A stretch of 12,044 bases of DNA from CAZYZQ01 sp964652075 (GTDB lineage Bacteria > Bacillota > Clostridia > Oscillospirales > Oscillospiraceae), in contig CAZYZQ010000073.1 of assembly GCA_964652075.1 (NCBI GenBank), positions 1 through 12,044 of the forward strand, read 5' to 3'. The first letter of the stretch is position 1; each line of letters starts with the position of its first letter. The notes under the pieces were generated by a model. That model was not told the origin of the DNA and did no database searches. It saw only the letters and a list, made by a program, of their open reading frames with translations. Made by a program: the position numbers and the translations under genes. Of the stretch, positions 1 to 6,541 are shown in pieces.

Positions 1-1333
1 CCCGGCAAACCCGGCGCTCTATGCGCTGCTCGGCGAGTGCTGCCTTGCGATGGAGAACTTGGAGCAGGCCGCCGCGGCCTTTGACGAGGGCTATCAGGTG
101 ACCGAAAATCTGACGCTCGGCGAGCGGGCGGCGACGGTCTACGAGTCGGTCGGTACGGCAGAGGCCGGCGACCGTGCGCAGATTCTGCGCGAGGAGCTGG
201 CGGGGCTGTACGCACCCGATACGACGGAGCCGTACAGCGTGATGCTGCTGGCGCAGGCGGGGCGCGAGGTGCGCGTCGGCGCGCTGGGGCTTTCGGATCT
301 GCCCGGAGCGCGGGCGTACTTCGTGACGGTGGACGGCTTCGGCGCAACGCTCTACCGCTATACTTCCCCGGAGGCCGCGCTGGACGGCGTGAGCCGGATC
401 TCCCCGGACGGCCTGTGGAGCTACGGCGACGGCGAGGACAATGCGACCTTTCAGGGCAACAGCCTGACGCCCGTCCACTGGTATCGCTGCGAGGGCGAGC
501 TTCTGGCGCTCTACTGCGGCGATCTTAAGACGGTGAAGGCCGTGTCGGCGGCGCTCGGCGTGCAGTTCGCGGGCGGCGCGGACGACTATTCCGACGGGCC
601 GCTGCTCGAGAGTAGCCAGTTGATTGCGGCCGAGAGCGACCGGGTGCTGACGTACTCCGGCGAGACGGTCGCCGCGTTCGCCGCCGCGCTGCGGCAGTCG
701 GACTGGCAGGCGGGGGAGATGCGCGACTGCGCGCCGCTATTCATGCTGGACTTTTTGAACGGGACAGAGGTCGCGGCCTGCGAGGGCCATGTCCACGCGA
801 AGTGGCAGACGCCGGACGGTATGCAGGCGCAGGTCTACGACACCCCGGCGGGCATCCCGGACGCGCTGCGCGCACTTTTCGCGCCGCCGGCGACGTGCTG
901 GGTGGACATGTGGGAGAGCTACCCGGAGGATGAGATATACGAGTTGACGTTGTATATGTTCCCCGGCAGGGTGTTCCGCTGCGGCCCGTATGAGGTCACG
1001 GCCACGTATGACGGCAGGACGGAGACGCTGATCGGCGGGATGCCGGTCTGGGACGTGTATCTGGCCGACTTAAACGGCGACGGCTGTCCGGAGTTCTGCG
1101 CGACAAGCTCCTTCGGCTCCGGCCTGATCGACACGCGCGTGCAGGTGTACGACTACGCGAACGGGAAGCACTACGAGCTGGAAGCGCGCGGCGACAATGA
1201 CTATTATCTGACCTTGCAGAACGGCTGCCTGTACGTCACCAAAACACCCTACCCCTACAACGGGCAGAAAGATACCGGCGAAACCGCCCCAATCTGGCTG
1301 GACGGGGACACGCTGCGGATGGAAAACGAATAA
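1..1333 (+). CDS. TPR-repeat protein with C-terminal Asp/Gly (FG-GAP/EF-hand-like) module, 5' partial
   Basis: The reading frame is open from base 2, so the ATG at base 50 is internal and the true start lies outside the window; 443 residues are visible. The first 30 residues fit a TPR repeat: NPALYALLGE, then AAAAFDEG, with the expected L/G/A/F/G spacing, so upstream TPRs are likely. The middle is a variable domain I do not recognise. Near the C-terminus, YLADLNGDGCPEF (around 1058-1097) is an Asp/Gly loop like those of FG-GAP or EF-hand-like repeats, followed by FGSGLIDTRVQVYDYANG. I recall similar ends on assorted Clostridia cell-surface or sensor-like hypothetical proteins, but this is memory, not a search. 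No membrane segment or signal is visible in the part present. It is followed at once by a strong terminator hairpin. The function is unknown; TPRs suggest protein binding and the Asp loop suggests Ca2+ binding (inference). Confidence 0.8.
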   Translation, partial: PANPALYALLGECCLAMENLEQAAAAFDEGYQVTENLTLGERAATVYESVGTAEAGDRAQILREELAGLYAPDTTEPYSVMLLAQAGREVRVGALGLSDLPGARAYFVTVDGFGATLYRYTSPEAALDGVSRISPDGLWSYGDGEDNATFQGNSLTPVHWYRCEGELLALYCGDLKTVKAVSAALGVQFAGGADDYSDGPLLESSQLIAAESDRVLTYSGETVAAFAAALRQSDWQAGEMRDCAPLFMLDFLNGTEVAACEGHVHAKWQTPDGMQAQVYDTPAGIPDALRALFAPPATCWVDMWESYPEDEIYELTLYMFPGRVFRCGPYEVTATYDGRTETLIGGMPVWDVYLADLNGDGCPEFCATSSFGSGLIDTRVQVYDYANGKHYELEARGDNDYYLTLQNGCLYVTKTPYPYNGQKDTGETAPIWLDGDTLRMENE

Positions 1334-1341
1334 AGAATACA

Positions 1342-1376
1342 AACAAGCACCTCCGGCACAGCCGGAGGTGCTTGTT
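1342..1376. terminator. Bidirectional terminator hairpin
   Basis: A perfect 16-bp stem (1342-1357 pairing with 1361-1376) with an ACA loop, GC-rich in its core. It lies 9 bases after the TPR gene stop and 14 bases before the stop of the convergent minus-strand hydrolase. The bases after the stem are moderately T-rich on either strand (GTATTTC on plus; TGTATTCTTTA on minus), so it probably ends both transcripts. Confidence 0.85.
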
Positions 1377-1389
1377 GTATTTCAATGCT

Positions 1390-2321
1390 TCACACACCGT
1401 CTTGACGGAAATTCCTGTGCAGGAAGCGGATGCGTTTTTCGATCTGCCGCGTCACAATTTCGGCGCGGAGGGCGAGGTCGTAGCCGTGGAAGGTGCCCTT
1501 TGTGTCGTTCCACTCGACGTGCGCACCGGCGCTTTGCAGCTTTTCGGCGTACAGCGCGCCCTCGTCGTGCAGGCAGTCGAACTCCGCGGTTTCGATGTAG
1601 GTGTCCGGAATGCGCTTGGGCAGCGCGCTGTGCATGGGGGACGCCTCGCGCGCCGCGTCCGGCGAGGGCAGATACCAGCGCCACATACGCCGGTTGTTTT
1701 TCGCGTTCCACAGCGGGGTGTCGGGGATTTTTTGCATGGAAGCCGTCTGCATCTGCGCGTCCGTGACGGGATAGATCAGCAGTTGCAGGCAGGGCGCGGG
1801 CAGACCTTCGCGCTCGCACCGGTTGCAGAGCAAGCGTGGCCAGCGCACCCCCCGGCACTGTCTCTGGCCACGCCGATCCTGCCCGGATCGACGCCGAGCG
1901 CCTGCGCCTGCTCTAGAATATACCGGTACAGGGCCAAAACATCCTGACAGGCGGCGGGGTACCGGTATTTCGGCAACAGATGATAGTCCGGGAAAAAGAC
2001 CCGGCAGTTCGCGCCCAACGCGTAGCGGCAGGCGAGCTGCTTGTGGTGGACGGCGGCCTTGTAGCTGAACGCGCCGCCGTGCAGATCGAGAAGACCCGGC
2101 AGCGGGACTTCTGCATTTGACGGCTCGAACACGTCCACATGCAGCCGCAGCCCGCGGTATCCCACGATGGCGAAGCGCCGGTGCGCGACGCCTTTTGGAA
2201 CAGGGGCCAGCCGGAAGGACGCGGCCTGATAGAGATTGGCGAGCGGAAGCATCGCCCGGTGGTACGGGACGCGCCATGCGATGCGCCGCAGCTCGGGGTC
2301 GATCTGTGCTTTGTAGTTCAT
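1390..2321 (-). pseudogene. HSL-family alpha/beta hydrolase (esterase/lipase), frameshifted at the catalytic serine
   Basis: The N-terminal half reads from ATG 2321 and carries the HGGAF oxyanion-hole motif (residues 81-85), the PDYHL strand and the nucleophile elbow with Ser155 (codon 1859-1857). The C-terminal half is in another frame from about 1832 to the stop at 1390, and carries LLIYPVTD, the acid region EFDCLHDEG and the histidine loop GTFHGYD. The halves complement each other like hormone-sensitive-lipase family esterases. The 932-base span less two extra bases gives 310 codons, a normal family length. The disruption is confined to 1832-1865: one extra G in a six-G run (1848-1853), one extra T at 1832-1833, and Arg153 (AGA) in place of the first Gly of G-D-S-A-G-G. 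Removing the two bases restores GGALATLLCNRCEREG. The start lies 10 bases after the HAD stop with no clear ribosome site, so translation may depend on coupling. A TTG at 2351 is possible but overlaps the HAD gene. Sequence error is an alternative to true decay. Confidence 0.85.
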
Positions 2322-2331
2322 GGGCGTTTTT

Positions 2332-3177
2332 TCAGCGCGCCGGCAGCACAAAGCGGTAGATGGCCTTTGCGACGCCGTCGTTGTTATTTGAGGCGGTGAT
2401 GTAGTCGGCTTCCGCGCGCAGCAGCGGTTCGCTGTTCGCCATCGCCACGCCGATGTCGGCCTTGCGAATCATGTCGAGGTCGTTCTCCGTGTCGCCGCAG
2501 GCGAGGACGGTTTCGGCGCCGAGCAGCTCCGCCAGACGGCGCAGCATTGTGCCCTTGGCGGCCGCGGCGGTGGAGACTTCAAGGCTGTGTTCGCCGCCGG
2601 AGACGGCGTTGAGGCCCGGGTAGCGGCGCACAAGCGCCAGCGCGGCGGCGCGCTCCTCCACTTCACACTCGGTTCGGAAGCGGATGGTTATCTTCTGCAC
2701 GGGCGGCGCGGTACGCAGGTGTTCAGCCATGTCGGGGATGATCTTGTGCGCGCTGCGCACGTACGCCTCAACGGGCGCGGGCATGTGCAGGGCGGGGAGG
2801 ATCGCGGCGTTTTGCTCGTCGAGATAGCCCTGCCCGCCCGCGAAGTAGCCGACCATGATGTGCATTTCCTCGAGCGAGAGCAGCAGCGGGTGGCTGATCT
2901 CGTCCGGCAGCGGCGCCTCGTAGACGCACGCGCCGTCGGACAGGCGGTAGACCGCCGCACCGTTTGCGGTGACGGCATACGCGATGCCCGGAATCTCGCG
3001 CAGAAAGGCGGGGATGCCGGAGTAGGGGCGGCCGGTACAGGGCACGACGGCGACGCCCGCCGCAATCGCGGTGTCGATGGCCGCGCGGTTGCCGGGCGTC
3101 AGGCGCTTTTCGTCGTTCAAAAGCGTGCCGTCCAGATCGACGGCGACGAGCTGCACCGGCGCGCGCTGCGCGCCCAT
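2332..3177 (-). CDS. Cof-type HAD-superfamily phosphatase
   Basis: 281 residues, the usual length of Cof/YidA-like haloacid-dehalogenase phosphatases, which hydrolyse small phosphorylated metabolites in the cytoplasm. Motif I is VAVDLDGTLL, with nucleophile Asp14 and general acid Asp16. Motif II is the Thr of CTGRPYSG (Thr48). Motif III is Lys208 in AAAKG. Motif IV is GDTENDLDM (228-236), with the Mg2+-binding aspartates. The stretch between motifs II and III matches the C2-type cap of this family, and the tail has the typical N-N-N-D-G-V-A segment. The chosen ATG at 3177 overlaps the upstream stop as TAATG, with AGGCGGA just before it, indicating translational coupling to the CobL-like gene. 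A GTG at 3204 is open but lies further inside the upstream gene. The substrate cannot be read from sequence. Confidence 0.93.
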   Translation of the reverse strand: MGAQRAPVQLVAVDLDGTLLNDEKRLTPGNRAAIDTAIAAGVAVVPCTGRPYSGIPAFLREIPGIAYAVTANGAAVYRLSDGACVYEAPLPDEISHPLLLSLEEMHIMVGYFAGGQGYLDEQNAAILPALHMPAPVEAYVRSAHKIIPDMAEHLRTAPPVQKITIRFRTECEVEERAAALALVRRYPGLNAVSGGEHSLEVSTAAAAKGTMLRRLAELLGAETVLACGDTENDLDMIRKADIGVAMANSEPLLRAEADYITASNNNDGVAKAIYRFVLPAR

Positions 3178-4067
3178 TATTCCGCCTGCGCCGTGACGAT
3201 CCACGGGGCGGGCTGCGCTTCAAAGACGTTCTTGCTGTTCAGCTTGGAGACGGAAACCTGCACGGTCTCCACGTGCTTGAGGCCGCACTGCGCCAGAATA
3301 GCGGGCATCGCGGTGAGCGAGGGGAGGTCGAGCATGTACACGACGAGGCGGATCTTCGGGTTGCGCGCGGTGAGCGCAGCGATATCCTCAGCGAGGTGGG
3401 ACGAGGCGACGACAAAGCCGATATCCGGCACGGGCAGGCCGTCCAGCGCGTCCATGCCGGCGACGGTCGTCACGTTTTGCAGGCCGAATTTGGCGACGTT
3501 CTCCTCCATCGTCGCGCGGTCGGCGGCCTTGCGCTCGACGGCGATGACGCTGCCTTCGACCGCGATCATGGCCGCCTCGACGGCGATCGACGCGCCGGAG
3601 ACGATGCACAGGTTGTCGCCCGCGCCGAGGGAGAGCTTATTCATAATGATGGCGCGGATCTCGCTGCCGACATAGTGAATCGAGCCGGCGGAGAAGCGCT
3701 GGTTGTCCATGCCGATCTGGTAGGCGCCGCGCGCATTCGGGTTCAGCACGAGCATCCCCGCCGAGGCGTTGATGCCGCGGTTGATCATTTCGCGTAGCTT
3801 GTCGCGGTGAATCGGGCCGACGGGGTCGGCGCCGTCGTTGTAGAGGATCTCGCAGTTACCGAGCCCGGCGTCCCACATGGTGTAGAAGATATCCGGGTGC
3901 CCGGCGTCCGTGAGGACGAGCGTCGCGCGGTGGGACTCGACGGTCGGGATGAGGTTCTTGTTTTTCCGCGTGATGTCGATGATCTTGATCTTCGCGATTT
4001 CCAGGTCGGAATCCTTTGTAAAATAGTCCAGCCAGGAAAGGATTTTTTCGTTCGTGAACAGCTCCAT
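3177..4067 (-). CDS. CobL/CbiE-CbiT-like protein with degenerate SAM-binding loop
   Basis: 296 residues. The start at 4067 is set by AGGAGG eight bases upstream; an ATG at 4139 falls inside the hairpin block and has no ribosome site. Residues about 48-108 resemble the second half of CbiE-type precorrin methyltransferases (VLTDAGHPDIF, then a short MLVLNP strand). Residues about 130-275 follow the CbiT fold: SEIRAIIMNKLSLGAGD leads into the SAM loop, then AVEAA, an acidic residue in VIAVERK (Glu178) and FGLQNVTTVAG. The order CbiE-like then CbiT-like is that of CobL/CbiET fusions, but the CbiE part is about half size. The motif I glycines are missing (CIVSGASIAVEAA at 154-166, where family members have D-x-G-x-G-x-G), so SAM binding is doubtful. 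No cobalamin gene lies nearby. It is the first gene of a coupled unit with HAD phosphatase and hydrolase. Homology is reasonably clear; function is unknown. Confidence 0.7.
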   Translation of the reverse strand: MELFTNEKILSWLDYFTKDSDLEIAKIKIIDITRKNKNLIPTVESHRATLVLTDAGHPDIFYTMWDAGLGNCEILYNDGADPVGPIHRDKLREMINRGINASAGMLVLNPNARGAYQIGMDNQRFSAGSIHYVGSEIRAIIMNKLSLGAGDNLCIVSGASIAVEAAMIAVEGSVIAVERKAADRATMEENVAKFGLQNVTTVAGMDALDGLPVPDIGFVVASSHLAEDIAALTARNPKIRLVVYMLDLPSLTAMPAILAQCGLKHVETVQVSVSKLNSKNVFEAQPAPWIVTAQAE

Positions 4068-4102
4068 AAAGCGCGCCTCCTGTTGGGATTTGTAATATGT
4101 AG

Positions 4103-4260
4103 AGTATAATACTGTTCCTTGATGAAATCCTTTCATCAAGGAACCCGCGTGCTGCGCACGCTCGCATCGTGCTTTCGCACGCTGCGCCGTCTCATGCAGA
4201 ACTTGACGGGCTTCGCCCTATAAAAACCTTTTTAAAGGTTTTTATCAAATTCTAGTATAA
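4103..4260. repeat. Hairpin-dense block bounded by a 7-bp direct repeat (possible small inserted element or structured leader)
   Basis: AGTATAA occurs at 4103-4109 and again at 4254-4260, bounding 144 bases made almost wholly of inverted repeats. These are 4114-4127/4131-4144 (14 bp, perfect), 4147-4152/4156-4161, 4168-4172/4177-4181, 4208-4211/4215-4218 and 4220-4231/4234-4245 (12 bp). Read on the minus strand, 4168-4181 is closed by a GAAA tetraloop and 4208-4218 by a GAA loop, both RNA-like. The block lies downstream of the minus-strand promoter, so it would form most of the roughly 180-base leader of the CobL-like mRNA. The direct repeat fits a target-site duplication. A native regulatory leader remains possible. 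I see no gene in it; open frames through it lack ribosome sites. Confidence 0.6.
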
Positions 4261-4282
4261 CATAGTCGCAGGAGAATTGCAA
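4254..4282 (-). promoter_or_regulatory. Sigma-A-type promoter for the CobL-like/HAD/hydrolase unit
   Basis: On the minus strand, TTGCAA (4282-4277), exactly 17 bases, then TATACT (4259-4254). Transcription would start near 4247 and read through the hairpin block to ATG 4067. The -10 box coincides with one copy of the 7-bp direct repeat. Confidence 0.7.
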
Positions 4283-4299
4283 CGGCGGTGAAATGGCGC

Positions 4300-4328
4300 T
4301 TGCCTTTTCCGGTCACCATTACTATAAT
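4300..4328 (+). promoter_or_regulatory. Sigma-A-type promoter for the PH-domain/beta-CASP unit
   Basis: TTGCCT (4300-4305), exactly 17 bases, then a perfect TATAAT (4323-4328), placing the start near 4335 and a leader of about 18 bases with AAAGGGG (4339-4345) before ATG 4353. This rules out the upstream ATG at 4293, which would lie before the promoter. Its -35 box is 17 bases from that of the divergent minus promoter. Confidence 0.78.
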
Positions 4329-4352
4329 GGGAATATGGAAAGGGGTGCGATT

Positions 4353-4850
4353 ATGGAAAAACTCGAAAAGCTCGAATATCTCTGGAAAGACCGGCGCAGG
4401 CGTCTCGGGATGCCGCTCTCGTTTAACCGCTACCGCCTGTCGAGCGACCGGCTGTTCAACGTGCGGGGGCTTTTGACCACGACGGAGGACGAAATCCTGC
4501 TCTACCGTGTGCAGGATCTGACCGTGCGTATTTCGCTCGGCCAGCGTATTTTCGGCACCGGGACGGTGCTCGTCAAGTCCTCCGACCCGACGCAGCCGCT
4601 GCTGGAGCTGAAAAATATCCGCCGCCCGCGCGAGGTCAAGGAGCTGCTGCACCGGCAGGTGGAGAAGATGAAGGACGTGCGCGGCGTGCGCGCCTCTGAG
4701 CTGGTCGGCCCCGGTGGCCACGGCCCGGGCAGGCCCGGCCACCCGGACGAACTGGATGGGCACGAGGGCCACGGCCATCAGGAGGTCGACCTCGACGGCG
4801 ACGGCGTGCCGGACGCGCTCGTCTGCGACGAGCCGCCGGCGAAGCCCTGA
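4353..4850 (+). CDS. Bacterial PH-domain (bPH2/YdbS-like) protein with His/Gly-rich, Asp-loop tail
   Basis: 165 residues. Residues 24-105 read as a bacterial PH domain of the bPH2 type: FNRYRLSSDRLFNVRG, then LYRVQDLTVRISLGQRIFGTG, then LELKNIRRPREVKELLHRQVE. Most bPH2 proteins carry membrane helices; none is visible here, so it looks soluble. Residues about 119-142 are a low-complexity Gly/His/Pro linker with six histidines, followed by D-L-D-G-D-G-V-P-D (146-154), which matches the ligand spacing of EF-hand-like or thrombospondin-type Ca2+ loops. Metal binding is inference. The start at 4353 is supported by AAAGGGG seven bases upstream and by the promoter position; frames from 4293 or 4335 would need leaderless or pre-promoter starts. 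The beta-CASP gene follows after 14 bases with its own ribosome site, so the two are probably one transcript. Confidence 0.8.
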   Translation: MEKLEKLEYLWKDRRRRLGMPLSFNRYRLSSDRLFNVRGLLTTTEDEILLYRVQDLTVRISLGQRIFGTGTVLVKSSDPTQPLLELKNIRRPREVKELLHRQVEKMKDVRGVRASELVGPGGHGPGRPGHPDELDGHEGHGHQEVDLDGDGVPDALVCDEPPAKP

Positions 4851-4864
4851 AGGGGGGTACGGCA

Positions 4865-6466
4865 ATGAAACTGACATTTATCGGCGCCGACCACGAGGTC
4901 ACCGGCAGTATGCACTGCCTCGAGGCGTGCGGCAAGAAAATTTTGATCGACTACGGTATGGAGCAGGGGCGCAACCCCTACGTCAATCAGGCTCCGCCGT
5001 TTGAGCCTGCGCAGGCGGACTTCGTGCTTGTGACGCACACGCATATCGACCACATCGGCCTGCTGCCGACACTTGTGCAGGCGGGCTTCCGGGGGCAGGT
5101 GCTGGCCACCTGCGCCTCGTGCGAGCTGGCGGGCATCATGCTGCGCGACAGCGCGCACATTCAGGAGTCCGACGCGGAGTGGAAGACGCGCAAGGCGCTG
5201 CGCTCCGGCGGCGAGCCGGTCACGCCGCTCTACACGCTCGACGACGCGGAACGGATCATGAAGCGCTTTCTGCCGTGCCACTACGGGGAGACGATCCCGC
5301 TGTGCGAGGGCATCTCGGTGCGCTTCGTCGACGCGGGGCACCTGCTCGGCTCGGCCAGCATCGAGGTCTGGATCGAGGAGGCGGGCGTGCGGAAAAAGCT
5401 CGTCTTCTCGGGCGACATCGGCAACACCGACCAGCCGCTCATCAACGACCCGACCTACCTGACCGAGGCGGACTACGTCATCATGGAGTGCACCTACGGC
5501 GACCGGACGCACGCGCCCGTCTCCTCGACCTACGAGGCCGATCTTGAGGCGATTCTGGCACGGACGCTCGCGCGGGGCGGCAACGTCGTGATCCCGTGCT
5601 TCGCCGTCGGCCGGACGCAGGAGATGCTCTACTTCCTGCGCAAGCTCAAGGCCGACACGCAGAACCCGCTGATCCGCGACGTGCAGGTCTATCTCGACAG
5701 CCCGCTGGCCATCGAGGCCACGCATATCTTTGGGCAGGCGACGGAGGAGTGCTTCGACAAGGACACGCTGGCGCTGATCCGGCAGGGCATCAGCCCGATC
5801 GACTTCCCCGGCCTGCACACGACCGTCACAAGCACAGAGTCACAGGCGCTGAATCTGGACAAAACGCCGAAGGTCATTCTCTCTGCCTCCGGCATGTGCG
5901 ACGCCGGGCGCATCCGGCACCACCTCAAGCACAACCTCTGGCGGCCGGAGTGTACAATTGTCTTCGCGGGCTATCAGGCGGCGGGGACGCTCGGCCGGAT
6001 TTTGCAGGACGGCGCGGTCACCGTCAAGCTCTTCGGCGAGGAGGTCGCGGTCAACGCCGAGATCACGCAGCTGAACGGCGTCTCCGGCCACGCCGACCAG
6101 AACGGCCTGATCCGCTGGGTCACCGCGTTTGAGAGAAAGCCCGAAAAGGTCTTCCTTGTCCACGGCGACGACGCGGTCTGCGACAGCTTCGCCGCGCTGC
6201 TCGCGCAGCAGTACCACCTGCCCGCGGAAGCGCCGTTCTCCGGCGCGCAGTTCGACCTCGCGGCGGGCGTCTGGCTCCGCCCGGGCGTGCAGGAATTTGC
6301 CGCGAAGACGGTCAAAACCGCCCGCACGAACGCCTTTTTCCAGCGTCTCGTCGCGGCGGGCAAGCGGCTCGTGGCGATCATCGCGGGCTACGAGGGTCAC
6401 GCGAACAAGGAGCTGGCCAAATTCACCGACCAGATCAACGCCCTGTGCGACAAATGGGAAGAATAA
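4865..6466 (+). CDS. Beta-CASP metallo-beta-lactamase-fold hydrolase (RNA-processing type)
   Basis: 533 residues. The metal centre is visible as H58-T-H60-I-D62-H63, His159 in DAGHLLGSAS and Asp184 in FSGDIG. The beta-CASP region includes ECTYGDR (208-214) and PCFAVGRTQE (244-253). The RNA-metabolising C-terminal motifs follow: SASGMCDAGR (340-349), SGHAD (407-411) and the last metal-site histidine in LVHGD (431-435). This layout is that of bacterial and archaeal CPSF-like beta-CASP proteins, which are zinc-dependent cytoplasmic endo- or exoribonucleases. It is not RNase J, whose sequence and C-terminal domain differ. About 65-95 residues beyond the core (from about 440) form an extra segment of unknown role. 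The ribosome site is AGGGGGG eight bases before ATG. It follows the PH-domain gene by 14 bases and ends before a terminator. RNA as substrate is inferred from family. Confidence 0.9.
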   Translation: MKLTFIGADHEVTGSMHCLEACGKKILIDYGMEQGRNPYVNQAPPFEPAQADFVLVTHTHIDHIGLLPTLVQAGFRGQVLATCASCELAGIMLRDSAHIQESDAEWKTRKALRSGGEPVTPLYTLDDAERIMKRFLPCHYGETIPLCEGISVRFVDAGHLLGSASIEVWIEEAGVRKKLVFSGDIGNTDQPLINDPTYLTEADYVIMECTYGDRTHAPVSSTYEADLEAILARTLARGGNVVIPCFAVGRTQEMLYFLRKLKADTQNPLIRDVQVYLDSPLAIEATHIFGQATEECFDKDTLALIRQGISPIDFPGLHTTVTSTESQALNLDKTPKVILSASGMCDAGRIRHHLKHNLWRPECTIVFAGYQAAGTLGRILQDGAVTVKLFGEEVAVNAEITQLNGVSGHADQNGLIRWVTAFERKPEKVFLVHGDDAVCDSFAALLAQQYHLPAEAPFSGAQFDLAAGVWLRPGVQEFAAKTVKTARTNAFFQRLVAAGKRLVAIIAGYEGHANKELAKFTDQINALCDKWEE

Positions 6467-6478
6467 TAAAGCACAGCA

Positions 6479-6520
6479 CCGCTCCCGTGAAGATTCACGG
6501 GAGCGGCGTTTTGCTTCTTT
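6479..6520 (+). terminator. Rho-independent terminator after the beta-CASP gene
   Basis: A 12-13 bp perfect stem (6479-6491 with 6494-6506; effective loop AGAT), then the T-rich CGTTTTGCTTCTTT. It lies 12 bases after the beta-CASP stop. In the other direction TTTATTATTC follows, so it may also stop minus-strand transcription arriving from fliB. Confidence 0.85.
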
Positions 6521-6541
6521 GTGTGTTTCTGGTCAATGTGT

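Noticed and set aside
2587..3675. Plus-strand frame of 362 codons opposite the HAD and CobL-like genes
   Set aside because: Spans two well-supported genes in antisense, with no ribosome site and no recognisable domain.
4065..4247. Cobalamin riboswitch in front of the CobL-like gene
   Set aside because: No B12-box-like sequence is visible, and the hairpin set does not match that architecture.
4778..5818. Long minus-strand open frame opposite the beta-CASP gene
   Set aside because: Biased composition and no motif; the plus strand encodes a full catalytic core.
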